DNA of 64,000 nt. Source: Zizania palustris (taxonomy: Eukaryota > Streptophyta > Magnoliopsida > Poales > Poaceae). A program made the translations under genes and the position numbers. The notes below the pieces were generated by a model, which made no database searches, had not been told where the DNA came from, and saw only the letters and a list, made by a program, of their open reading frames with translations. This document shows, one piece after another, positions 46,584 through 58,620 of the stretch (the stretch's first letter is position 1; each line of letters opens with the position of its first letter). The stretch spans positions 19,389,913 to 19,453,912 of the forward strand of contig JAAALK010000086.1 in assembly GCA_019279435.1 (NCBI GenBank), read 5' to 3'.

Positions 46584-47277
46584 TAGAGCTGGGACTTGGG
46601 CCGACCCAAAGCACATAAGTCCGATCTGTGAAAAGCATGACCCAGTACGGCTCGTACAAGAGCCAGACTTGGACCTAGAGGTTAGGCCCAGTGGACAACA
46701 CATGTACAACCCATGGAGTTGGTCGTGCATGTGCCAGCCCGGCACGAAAAGGCCCATGGGCCAAGAAGTCCTATGGGTCCACATCCCATAGGGAGATCTG
46801 TTATTAAAAATAAAAAATCTACAAATTACCATTTGAATATATCTTGCTCTATATTATTTGTAGGATACACCAAAATTTGAGTCATTCATATACAAGACAA
46901 ATCAAAACGTAAATATATATACTGAGAGTAAAGAAAATAATATTAATGAACTAGTATCACGTATAAATTATTAATGAAATTCATTTCCCCCTATTTTTGA
47001 GGCTTGTTCTATTATTTTATGTGAACTAGAATTTTTATTATTTAAAGATAAATTAAATAAATATTTTCATAACCCTAGTAAAAACCAATCTAACAATGCC
47101 ATAAAGTTAGGACCGTTTTTAGATCGTCCCAGCCCATCCAAGCCCGGCGTGCTTTAAGTCGTGCCCGAACTTGACGAACACTGTTTTGGGCCAGCCCCGA
47201 CACGACCCATAAATTTATCAAGCCAAAACAGCCCGGCCCAAAGGGCTCGGGCCGAACCAGCCCAAGTCCCAACTCTA
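46584..47277. mobile_element. hAT-type element, copy 1 (694 bp)
   Basis: Ends TAGAGCTGGGACTTGGGC and, reversed, TAGAGTTGGGACTTGGGC, flanked by CCTTACC(C/T) (46576-46583, 47278-47285). The outer 200 bp on each side are rich in GGCCCG-type repeats; the middle is AT-rich. The interior matches, in inverted orientation, the element at 61688-62452, so both belong to one family. No transposase is encoded. Confidence 0.8.
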
Positions 47278-47617
47278 CCTTACCTTATGTCCACCGAAAA
47301 CCAACACCTCATGCTGCGGGGACATGGTCCTCATTAGTTGTTCCAATCTTTTGGAAACTTGTCTAACCTGTATCCATCCGCCCCGTGACACCCCTAGCAC
47401 AGCTTCAGCCAGCAAAAGAGGATCAGGCAGTCGTCGCACTACCGAATTAGCTTCGCTAACATTTGAATCTTCTCTTGAATTTATCATATCGTGCTGCAAA
47501 CTTACACAACATGCACATGGCAATACATCACGGTCTCAGCGAACCACCCTTCGGCCTCTCGTCTGCTGAGACAGCCAGACGGCGCAGGAACGTACGGCGA
47601 CGCGTCGCGCGGCGAGG

Positions 47618-50600
47618 CTAGAGCTTGGAGTAGAGCTGCGGGGTGCACCACTTGAAGAAGGCGCCGGTGGGGAGCTCGTCCGGCGGGAGCAGCGCGAGGC
47701 GGGCGCCCACCACGGCGGCCTCCTCCGCGGTGCGCTTGCCCCAGCCGCGGGTCATGTCGGTCCGCGTGAACCCGGGGCAGAAGCAGTTCACGCTCACGCG
47801 CTCCCCGCGCGCCTGCAGCCGCCGCGCCAGCACGCGCGCGTACGCGTTCAGGGCAAGCTTGGACACCGAGTAGTCCGTCCACACCTTGGGCCAACCCTGC
47901 TGCTCCCACGTCCCGTCCCTCACCTGCGCCAAGAACAGCGACACCATCCTCTCCACCTCCGCCTCCGTCAGCCTCTCCTCGTCCTGCAGCTGCCTCCTCA
48001 GCTCTGGGTCGCTCACCTTCTGAAGCACAAAAGCAATCCATCAAGTCATCAATCACACCAAGAAACTAGCTGCAAAAACAGGTAGAGAGACTAAATTCCA
48101 CGCCAAAAATCCCCCTTTTGGTGGCAGGCTAGGTTCCACTTCCAGGCAGTGGATGGATGCACTAGCTCCTGTCGTTGCAAAATTAGTCGTCGCGTTAGAT
48201 ACGTTGCTGCAAAGCTTACGCCTTTCTTTAGCAGCTCAATAATGACGTTGCTGACTTGCTGACGCCCAAATGTAACCCACTCCATCGCTATAAACTAGGT
48301 AACAAAAAAGATAAGTTGATAGATTCCTCAATATTTTGATCTTTTCCCATTGCTTTCGAACCTCTTATCCTCAGACTCTTTTGGCGTTTGGTGACTTTGG
48401 CCCATGTATACAGATCTTTTGTGAGATAAGATCTAGCTTTATTCGTAGAGTGATTTTACATTGCTCGAGAAAGCTTCAAAATCTGTAAAAAAAATTCTTT
48501 TTTTCGTGTGCTAGTATATGCATGCAACAACAAAAGCGACGCCCCTTAATTTTACAATTCATACAGTTAATTCACTGGAAAAGCTAGAGAGTTCAGCTCT
48601 GTGCAAGAAACACAAATAGCAGATTGAGGTGGTTTCGAAACTTGCATGTAAAAATCATCATGCCACCTTCTATTCGACTATTGAAATGAAGTTGGGAGTT
48701 ATTTTAGACGGAAGAACTTCTGTAAACTGGGAGTTTTTTAGCTGGAAGAACAGGCCGGGGCTTCTGGTTTATGCTGTGTCAACGATAATGAAAGAAAAGA
48801 CTTCAAAAATGCAATGCATTTGGGCATGCACTTGTGGATGGGCCATGGACAATGCATTTAGCCAACACATTCATGATGAGATATGCATTCAGATAAACTT
48901 CAAAATTATCTTTTGTCCAGTTGCCCACCACTGGGTCGCCTCATGCATTCACACTTCGCAATCTGCATTTTCTAACTAGCTATGTTTGTATTACTACTTG
49001 TTCAAGCTTGCTTCTTAATATGCCAAAATTATCGCTGTTTTTAAACATAGTTTGATTTGATCCAACAACAATGAAGTCAGGGAAGCTGTACTAAAACAGT
49101 ACTTGTTAATTTACAGGCTCAAAGTTTCAACATACCTACCGTTTTTAAATCATGTGTAGTGTATATTATATATGCATGGCTATAAGTACTATAACAGATA
49201 TGAATTTTCCCCCTAATTGTTTGAGCTTATGGAGAGGCAGAAAGCTCCTCAGAAACTATTCTTTATAAAAAAAAAACGTAGTCTCTGAATAAGACAAGCT
49301 ACGCAAATTATTCTCCTGAAGACAATATAATCAACTAATTTTCTCTTTTCTTGTTATCTGTTCAATGATCTATGAGATACACAAATTCAAAAAAGCTACA
49401 TGCTTGTATTCTCTAGCCACCTTGTATGCTATGGGATATCTTAGGTTTTCCAGGAGAGTTTCAAACAAATTTACACACTACTCCCTGTATTTTGGGTGTG
49501 AAATATATCAACAGGGAAATGATACTAGATGAACATGATTATCTATGTATTATATGAGTCATTTGAGTACTTACATTGAGAAGGCCAAGCTGGGAGCTGA
49601 TGTTTAGTATACGGCTGGTGGCTGGCGATTGTCGGAAAAGTGGCAGGAGTGCTTCAGTCAGCATCTTGGCCCCATAAAAGTTCGTTCGAAGAACCGTCTC
49701 AGCGTGCTCCACTGAATTAGTGTTGATTTCATTGAATGATACAGCGGCATTGTTCACCTACATCGACAAAAATATGCAAAGATGCAAATCATTATCAGCA
49801 TGAAAAGCAAGTCATCATAGAACAGGGTGGAGCTGTTGAACAGGCTTCAGCTGGTAACAACTAACAACTTTCATTGCACCCTTTAATGTTGGGGGACTAT
49901 AACAGGAAAACGCACTAATGAGTCACTACTGTATGTGGTGCACTATGGCTATCACCCTATTGATATCAGTTGATTACTTGATGGTGTGTATGGGATGGAC
50001 AAACAAACAGAGCAAATCGTTCAGATCAAAAAAAAACTGTAAGTCCCAAATCAACCTGAATGGACCATACCATCATTGATCATTCAAATATGGAATATGG
50101 ATCACCATTTGGGTCACACTAGATTACAAGACACCTATCTTGACCATGGTCCAATCTACCTGTTCAATGTCCAATCTATTGTGCTGTGCGTAGAAGCAGC
50201 TCTAATGATAGCCTCAGGACTCAGGTTGCAGAGCAGAGAGGCCAGGATTTAGCTATGCCTTCCATAATCCCAAAAGAAAAGATAAACTCAAGAAACACCA
50301 CTGCGAGCATGGATCTGAGCTTTGAACATCTGAAAGGTAGATGTATCCGACTAAGAAACACCTGCAAACCTGATTAACTATTTGACAGACTTGACTAGAA
50401 GAAGAGGGAAAATTGCTCTCATACCACAAAGTTGAGTGGCATACTCCCTTTTGCCCCAAAGTTCATTGGCTTTGTAAAATTGCCACGATCTTCATCGACA
50501 TACTTGCTAATTTGCCATATTTGATTTATTAGCCTACTAAATACCTGATTTACCCTTATTCTCCCTCCTTCCATCTTATTGATCAGTTGGCCTTGTTGTT

Positions 50601-52694
50601 AGTTTCGTCGTTGTCTGGAGCTCCAGTTCCAATTGTATGTAGAGAACAAACCGAAGAAACTAATGACAAGACGTGATCCAATGAGAAGCAAAGCCATGTG
50701 TTGTGCCTGGAAATTCTTCATTTCACCAAATTTTTTCATCGTCATCGGCTCATCGGCACAGCAAAAACCACTGAGATGTTTATCATCATCACTAACACCA
50801 CAGCAAAACCAGCAAATATTTGCATCCTAAAAACACCTTCTAGTGCTTCTCCTTGCCATTCCTCTATAGCGGCCGAACAAGAACCAAATAAGAAAAAAAG
50901 AAATTAAATTGAAGATCCGACTGAGCTAAGGGGGCCTGAAGCGCTGCCATGTAGAGTGCGTGCCGGCACCGCGCCAGCCAGTGACACGCTGAACCCATGG
51001 TAGAACCCCCGGAAACTATCCCGCCAAAGGATGGCAGGAGCGGTCTGCAGGCGCATCTTGATCACGATGGCCGGGTACAGCGCCGCGGAGGGAAAGCTCG
51101 TACAGAGGAAGATGGGAGGAGGGAGAAGAAGGGTAAATCAGGTATTTAGTAGGCTAATAAATCAAATGTGACTAATTAACAAATATGTCAATGAAGATCA
51201 TGGCAATTTTACAAGCCAATGTAGCTTTGGGGCAAAAGGGAGTATGTGACTCAACTTTGTGGCATGAGAGTAATTTTCCGAGAAGAAAATTAAACAGCTT
51301 GCAGAATTAATAACAATTAACAAGAAATCCGCCATCGTGGTTGCAAGTTGTTAATCGCCTAGTCAAACAAATGTTTCCGCCAGAACCAATCAGAAGCACG
51401 TTATCAACGAGCAATTGAACAATATCAATATTAACACAATGAAATAAAAATATCTTCTGTATGGCACGAGCCATCAAAACCCTCCAAAGCAAACACAAGC
51501 ACAACACCAATAGCACCAAAAAAATTCATCTTTTGTCGCTCCAAAGTTTGAGGTTTCATCACTTGTCACATAAAATTTTAGCTTTGATTAAATATCATCT
51601 AGAACTGTAACAAATTTAATAACTTGTTAATTTGCCTATTTTAATTGTTTTTAGTGATTTTGGTCGTCAGGGAAGACTCACGCCCTTCTCGTCCCTCTTG
51701 CACGTCGTGTTCATGCGGCCAAGTTGCAATGCCCCCTGGACCAGGTTGCTGGCGGGCCGTGTCGCTGTCCCGCGGCATGCCCCCTCGACGCCGGAGGAGG
51801 GAAGAAGAAAGAAGGCCAGGTGCGACGCCGCCTCGTGCCTAGGGCTAGGGCCCGCCCAGCGCAACCAACGCGACCGCTCGCCTGCACTGCATCTGCATAT
51901 GGCGGCGGCTTTGCTTGCCCTTTCCTTTTCCCCGACGCGACGTAACATTATTGTTAGGTTGGTCGCCTCGCCTTGGGGCCGGGCAGCGGGCACGCATGGC
52001 GGGAAGCAATAATGCAGCGTCGAACAGATCGATCGATCGATGACGCGAAGCCCAAGGATTGCTGCTGCGGATCACGATACGTGTCGATTGCGGGCACTGT
52101 GTGGGATTAAGCGAGGGGGAGCATAATCTGTGTAGAGAGATGGAATGATGGATACAGATACCAGCTTTGCTGTTCGTCAGTCAGCCTGATTTTGTCCCGA
52201 CAGAATCGTCGAAGAGGAAGAGGATGGTTTGATGTGATAGACTGATAGCCGGAGGGGGAGCGGTGGGGGGAACGCGACGGACTCACCAGGATGTCGAGGC
52301 CGCCGACGGTGTCACGGAGCCAGGCGGCGAAGTCGACGACGGAGTCGGCGTCGGAGACGTCGAGGCGGCGGAAGACGACGGGGAGTCCCCGCTCCCGTAG
52401 CGGCGCCGCGGCGGCCTCCCCTCGCTCGGCGTCCCGCGCGGTGAGCACGACGGTGAGGCCGTGCTCCGCGAGGCGCGCCACCAGCGCGTGCCCGATGCCC
52501 CGGTTCGCGCCGGTCACCACGGCCACCGTCTCCCTCGACCACCACGCCCTGCACGCCCATCCAAACCAAACAAAAAGAAACCCCCGTCAGCTCGAACGCG
52601 AGAGACGCGAGGACAGAGACCTCCCGACTTCGCTTCGATCAGCCGAATACGGTCACCTTGCCGGAGACAGATCTTTGGAGCTCGAGTAGTCCAT
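47618..52694 (-). CDS. Carbonyl reductase-type short-chain dehydrogenase/reductase (four exons)
   Basis: Minus-strand exons 52694-52657, 52548-52287, 49757-49575 and 48019-47618 join in phase to 294 residues. The Rossmann dinucleotide motif TGANRGIG lies near residue 25, NNAA near 103, the catalytic Ser in ISSQLG and Tyr-Lys in YSVSKLALN. The substrate-side loop CFCPGFTRTDMTRGWGKRTAEE is typical of the plant menthone:neomenthol reductase/carbonyl reductase group (SDR114C), which uses NADPH and is usually cytosolic. Physiological substrates range from menthone to reactive aldehydes and cannot be told from sequence. The starting ATG precedes the short leader MDYSSSKDL. Length and C-terminus (WCTPQLYSKL) match intact family members. 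Introns 2 (2.5 kb) and 3 (1.6 kb) are long, and intron 2 holds a Pack-MULE. Confidence 0.93.
50406..51280. mobile_element. Pack-MULE (875 bp) in the second reductase intron
   Basis: Inverted arms of roughly 170 bp start GGGAAAATTGCTCTC on the left and CGGAAAATTACTCTC reversed on the right, and share long blocks such as CACAAAGTTGAGT and ATACTCCCTTTTGCCCC. The 9 bp flanks AGAAGAA(G/A)A (50397-50405, 51281-51289) agree at eight positions. The interior carries a piece of a mitochondrial-carrier gene. Long arms, a 9 bp target and captured exon sequence define a Pack-MULE. No transposase is present. Confidence 0.85.
50935..51090 (-). pseudogene. Captured mitochondrial carrier (SLC25) exon fragment
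   Basis: About 52 codons on the minus strand are open and read SAALYPAIVIKMRLQTAP, then RGFYHGFSVSLAGAVPAR. This is the P-x-x-x-(K/R)-x-(K/R)-(L/M)-Q signature region and the following helix of an SLC25-type inner-membrane carrier, here with YPAIVIKMRLQ. It resembles the plant SLC25A44-like branch. Only part of one repeat is present, so it is non-functional as a carrier. Confidence 0.75.
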
Positions 52695-53612
52695 CAATGG
52701 CCCGTCCTCTGCTGCGCGCGCTTGAGAGTTGGGAAGATATTTTTGGGGGGGTTGCTCTGCTCGGTGCTCGCCGCTTGGGATGGCCGAAGGTGATAGCGTC
52801 GAGAGTTCGTGCCGGTCCGGCGCTGCTGGTGTCAGTGGGGGGACTGGCTCGCGGGGCACTGGCCCGAGGCAGGGAGATATGTATAGACGCCACGCCACGG
52901 CCTACGGCCGCGCGCGCGGCCGCCGCTTCGCCGCTTCGGGTCAGTCAAAGTGACGAGACGTATGGTTCAGGGCATCAGGCCTTCAGGGAGTCGTCAAACC
53001 GAGACGCTGGCCACGGGAAAATTACTAATTTTTTTAAGGGTTTTTTACTGTACGTACTAGTTCATTTTACGGATTGTTTCGACGGCAATTTAAAAAATTA
53101 AATATAAACTAATTATAAAAATAATTATAGAATCGGCAAATTATTCGTGAGAAGAAGAATTTACTAAACATGATTAATTCATAATTAATAAATATTTATT
53201 GTAGAATCATATTATCAATTATGGTGTAATTAAGCTTATTAGATTCGTCTCATAAATAATCCACCGATTATGAATGGATTTTATAAATAATTTACATTTA
53301 ATACTCTAAAATAATATTCAAACATCCAGTATGACGTGACTAAATTTGCTCGAGTCTCAATTCTCAAATGTCACTTTTTATTCTTACATATTAACCACAT
53401 AAAACACCGCCACTCTCTAGTCTCAATTCTCAAACGTCACATTTTTATTCTTACATATTAACCACATAAAACAGAAGAAATATAAATTATTATCTTTATT
53501 TTAATTGATCACTAAACCAACACGAGATAACATGACATAATAAAAGGAAATGATTTTTTATTGACGCCAACCGGTAAACGTAATATTGGATGAAATAATT
53601 TTATTGACCAAA
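52695..53612. other. Promoter side of the reductase gene and decayed Tourist-like DNA
   Basis: 52695 to about 53010 is GC-rich and presumably 5' UTR and promoter. Around 53090-53330 the sequence (AATTATAGAATCGGCAAATT, GATTCGTCTCATAAATAATCC) matches a very common grass Tourist-like MITE from memory, but its ends are eroded. Confidence 0.45.
53356..53476 (+). repeat. Tandem duplication of about 60 bp
   Basis: The block TCTCAATTCTCAAA(T/C)GTCAC ... ATTCTTACATATTAACCACATAAAACA occurs twice in a row with few differences. Confidence 0.7.
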
Positions 53613-56600
53613 TGATAGTATTTTTTGAGGCCTTCGAAAGGTCGAAGCCCTCTAGAGCTTTGAAGCCAAAGAGCAAATCCAAGACCCCTTCGTCTTGAAC
53701 GAAGCAAATATCTATAGACTACTGCAAAGACTACTCCAAGAATCGTAAGGCTAGAAGCTAAGTGCGCTGGTTATGAGCACCAGGGCCACTCTGGGCTCCG
53801 CCCACGCAAGATGTGTGAAGCCCCTCTTCGCCGCTATCCGCATTGAAGACCTTTCCAGTACGAAGTCTCTAGCCCACTCTTCGGCCTATACTTCGATGCA
53901 GACTAAAAAATATCTTAAGAAGCCCTCCCACACAAAGACCTAAACTAGGGGATTTAGCACCTTGTATTTGCACATGTATTTGTATAATAGTTTACTGTTT
54001 TACCCCTACGAAGTCTCGTAAACAGAGTCTTGTATGACAGTTGTAAGGAGAGGGTAAAATAGACTTTTCCTATTATATTTTGCCTATAAATGTTGGTCAT
54101 CTCTATTATAACGAGAACATAGGATAGAATACCAAAGTTACTGTGAACTGGATATAAGATTATTATCCCTTCTGGAGACCTGAACCAGTATAAAACATTC
54201 TACCCACACGGACCCTTTGAGGTTCATATTCCTTTCATAGCATAACCCTTCGAGGTTATCTGTAACACCCCAAATTTTCAATTCAACAAAAATATTATTA
54301 AATTCAATTTCTTGGAATTTATACTTCTGAAAATACTTTTAATTCCCTTTTATACCCTTTTGAACTACAACATAGAGTAGATGGCCAAACTAGGAGGTGA
54401 AACTTTTTGTATATGATCCTAAGACCAAAGTATATTTTTGAGAATTTTTATAAATTTTTACCAACCTTGGAAGTAGCCCTAACATTTTAATTTATTTCCT
54501 GAAATTATTTTTATTCAGAAATGCTTTAAAAACAGTAATGGGCTCCCTCTCCTCCCTTCTCTCTCTCACGGCCGGCCAAGCCCATCACCCGCGCTCGCCT
54601 TAGGCTGACAGCCTGGTCCCACCTGTCGGCGCCGATTGCCTCCCCTCGCGCGCACGCCCGACGCCTCGGCCCCACCCGTCAGCCGCCTCCCTAGCTCGTT
54701 CGCGCTCACTGGCGTGTGGCCCCCGCCTGTCAGATTTGTCGTCCCCGCGAGATTCGCCCCCAGATCCCCCCCTCGCCGGCCGAAGCCCTAACTCCGCCTA
54801 GGATCCGCCCTCGCCGGCCCCCTCCCTTTAATCCGACGCCTGCAATGAATTCCCCTCAACGCGCCGACCGTTTCCCCCTATTAATCTCGCCCGATTTGCG
54901 TCCAGGTGCGTTGAACCGCGTTCAACCCGAGCTCGTCGGCGTCAAGGCGCATTTATCCCCGGCCACCGTCGATTGCGCCCTCCCTGCCCTCGCCGACGAC
55001 CCTATTTAAACCCCTGCCCTCCACCGCGTTCGGTTCACGCGTCCAATTGCACCCAGACCAAACTGAGCGCCCTCCATTCGGTTTTTAGCGCACCACCGCC
55101 AGCCCCTCTTCAGCCGTCGCTCGCCGTCGCCGGAGTCCCCCTCCGCCCTCGCCGACCGCACCACTACGACCGCACGAACGTCCCCGACCTCGTCCACCCC
55201 TCCGCCATCCACGAACTTCGCCGGAACGTCGTCGCCGACAAGGACCCGTGACCACCTCGCCGTCTACCTCGTCGCCGGCCACGCCCCGTCGTCCCCGGAC
55301 CGCCGCCGAGGTACCCTCGTGATCCCCGTAGCTCCCTCTTTCCGGTTTAGGCCTTAGACCCGACCGTCGTCGCCCGCCGTGGCCGCTGGCCCGCTCGCCG
55401 TCGCTAGAGAAGACGACCGGCACGGGTCGAGTACCCGTGCCGTGTCGGATTCGATCTGTGCTGTGCGATCTGGATCTAACGATACTGATTTAATCCCTCG
55501 TGCGGTTTAATCGGCGCCGTTGGATCTGTGCGAAGGGGTACATTTTAATCTCGTGCGTCCGTTAGTTTTAAAACCCCGCATCGCATCTAAGCCGTCCATC
55601 GCGTACCGGTTCGAACGTTTAATCCTGGCCGTCCACGTCACTTTAACTCCCCCGCCTCGTCCTCGCGCGTCGGATCTGGATCCGATGGTCTAGATCGACC
55701 CGGTGCACGCGCACAGTGCGCGGGTTCACCGTGGGCCTGGCTCACCGTGGACCCGAGGGGTTTAAAAATTGAAAATGAATTTCAGAAATACTTTTAAACT
55801 TGTAAAATTCATATCTGACGCATTTGAACTCTAAAAAATTCCATTCCAATTTCAGAAAATTCATAATATTATTCTCTACATGTTTATGCAATAAAAACAG
55901 TAGGTTTACTTTGACTTTTTCATGTTTATTTAAATAAATATTCAAATGCCCTTAGAATTAAAATATGAATTCAAATATTTAAACTTCAGAAAAATTCATA
56001 TTTATTCCTTTTCTGTTCATGTACTGTAAACCACTAAATTAACATGGACCCTTCATTTTAAAATTTACCAGGAAATTTAATAGGAGGCTATACACATTTA
56101 AACACCCCTTTCTAAAAAGGACAACTTTGTAATTCCTTTAAAATTTATTTATGAAATAAACCACAGAACCTTAACAATTGAATTTATTTTATTTTTAATC
56201 AAACCACATTTTATATTGTTTGATTGAATGTTGTGTTCTTTTTATTTTACTTTACTATATCAAAAAAACTACGACGCCGTCGAGGAGCCGGAGTACTTCC
56301 CCGAAGTCCCTCCCTCTCCCTTTGCTGAACAAGGCAAGTCACCAAACCAATCTTTTGAGCATATTGAACCAATGTTTGATTAAACTATCACTAAAACACA
56401 TAGGTTATATATGCATTAGTCAAATGAACCCTTACAATATATTTATTTAGGATCCCCCGACCTTGATGTGCAACCCAAGCCATGCTCTCTAGCCTAAACT
56501 CCTTGTCACCATATGATAAATGTTATTAGCTAGTGTCCAATGTATCGACACGATCGCTATAGGATAAAAATGAGTCGTAGTACATGGTTCTACTATATGA

Positions 56601-57627
56601 TCCCCATTGTTTCTTATCTATGGAATTCTGTCGTTGTTGGAGTTGTGGTTGTGAGTGAATGCATGGTGGGTTCCGGGTGCAAGCTAGGGCATTGGTCGGT
56701 AGCACCCGGGGCACTATAAGGACCGGTCTGAGGGATCCGTTGCAATACACTTACGTACTAACCACAAGTCTAGTGGGTAAGTCCTAACTAAGGTATGGGT
56801 TGTTCCAAACCGAGGCCACCATTTGGAGATGGGTCAAGTTGCACCTGCGGGTGACTTGCACCGGCGAAACCTAGAGCGGGTGGTTATCGCTTGGAACATT
56901 TCATGTTGAGGTTTTGGCACGAGTTCCCGTGGAATGGGTCATCTCGTTTGGGATGAGTGCGTGCCTTGTGGGTACAGTAGTACATCTCTGATCAGAGTCT
57001 TAAATCTTTTCGAAAAGTCGAGCCCACGGTCAAGGGCGGGTTGCGTGACATCCCCCAGTTAGTTTACTTTGAATATGTATGTGCATGATGGATTGACATG
57101 TAAGGACTGTTGTGCGAGGAGGTAAAACGTACTCCTCGAGATAGTTGATGTTGTTGATATTCATGTTTACTTTCCGCATGATTAAAATATGATTACACTA
57201 AATGCAATAACTGAAACTGTACATTTCCGCAATGTTAGCCATTACCATTCCTTGTTTATTATCCTGCATTATTACTTGCATTTGCGGTGGCTTGTTGAGT
57301 ACTTTTGTACTCATACCCGTTGGACCCCACAGAGGATGCCTACTACGAAGACGGTCTGGAGTAGCGACCCAGTCGAGAAGAAAAATCCTGAAGAAGATGT
57401 TCGTCATGCCGCTTTTTAATCATTTTTATTACTGTCTTTACTAAAACTTTGATGTAATAAATATGGTCTGCGTACCATGGATATTGTCGTATGTACGTTG
57501 TCGCATGATGAACCTCTTGTATTATTGTTTTTCTTCTGAAATTCAATAATGTCTCGATTTGATAAATCGGGGTGCTACATTATCTTAATTACATAAACTT
57601 GTTAGGCATAAATTTTATGCTACAACA
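53613..57627 (+). mobile_element. LTR of an older retrotransposon, split by a solo LTR
   Basis: The sequence from about 53613 to 54260 resumes at 57580 and ends CTACA just before TTGGCGTCATCCGTGGGG (57629-57646). That sequence resembles the primer-binding junction (TTGGCGCCGTCTGTGGGG) seen after many grass Ty3/gypsy LTRs. A TATA-like CCTATAAATG is present near 54084. Without the inserted solo LTR this LTR would be about 0.7 kb. The left edge is a guess from a TG dinucleotide, and no second LTR was seen. Confidence 0.5.
54261..57579 (+). mobile_element. Solo LTR (3,319 bp) with perfect TSD TTATC
   Basis: Begins TGTAACACCCC and ends GGGGTGCTACA, flanked by TTATC at 54256-54260 and 57580-57584. 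There is a TATA box (CTATTTAAA, near 55002) in plus orientation. No gag/pol or partner LTR is present. The GC-rich region at 54550-55740 gives long but meaningless frames. The size and TGTAACACCC terminus fit long-LTR Ty3/gypsy families such as RIRE3/RIRE8 of rice; the name was not verified. Confidence 0.88.
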
Positions 57628-58620
57628 GTTGGCGTCATCCGTGGGGAGCCTAGTACTAAATTAGTCTCTCTACCACTACCTACGAAACCCATCTTGAAGC
57701 GTACCTCCGAAGATGTTGGCGAAGTTCTACCTAGGTTCCGCGCACTCAACTTCGACTAGGGGCTTCAAATACACTCCGAAGGCTTCTCAATCTTCTCTCC
57801 GGTCTCCGAGGCCCTAGGGGCTCCAAGTCAAGCACATATATACGAAATGTCATGATTTGCTTTGATATATGTTGACTTCGGGCTCTGTCAAATGGCGCCA
57901 AAAATCAGTGTGATCCGCTCCACCTTGATCGCTACACATCACCTCTAGGCCCATAGCGGTTTATAAAAAATGGGACTCTGAGCTTGCAACTCGAAGCGTC
58001 CCGGACTCCGATCTCGTAACTCGAAGCGTCCAAAAGAGTCGGAGACGAATCAATACTACGATGTGATCCGCATCATCCTCGCTTATCATAAAACAAAGCT
58101 TCAAAGCCATGCTTCGCTCATCATAATAAAATATCAAAGCCTTGCTTCGCTCATCAAAAATAGAGCCTTGAAGCCATGCTTCGCTCGCTAAAAGAAATTC
58201 CCAAAGCCTTGCTTCGAGTATCAATCACGTATCTTGAAGCCTCGATTCACCTAAAATATGTTTTGAAGCATAGCTTCGCCTCGAGTAAAACCCAAAACCC
58301 GGCTTCGATCAACGAATTCAAAAAACTAAACCAGCCTTCATCTATTAAGATATCAAAATAAAACATGTTGACTTATTCCAAGTCATGCAATCGAAGTACC
58401 CATGCATGCTAAAAGCAATCTAGCATTCGAAGTCGCGTGGCCGAACACATTCCTCCGCATGATCAATTACGCTGAATCATCGCATGGTTGCACGCATTGG
58501 CTTGGCCGAAGTCCCTAACCGCCACGTGCAAGGGGGGACTAATAACCATGTGTGCGGAGTGTGCTTCATTAATTGTTCATTCGAAGTATGAATAAAAAAT
58601 TCATTCATATAATTGTGAAG
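57628..58620 (+). other. Internal remnant of the older LTR element
   Basis: Follows directly after the primer-binding-like site. It is filled with repeats of CTTCG and GAAGC motifs (AAAGCCTTGCTTCGCTC and variants, at least seven between 58080 and 58300). It holds no polyprotein frame and no recognisable right end. Confidence 0.45.

Noticed and set aside
54716..55423. Open frames in the GC-rich part of the 3.3 kb solo LTR
   Set aside because: They overlap on both strands, are Pro/Arg/Ala-rich and lie wholly inside a repeat; no protein family is apparent.
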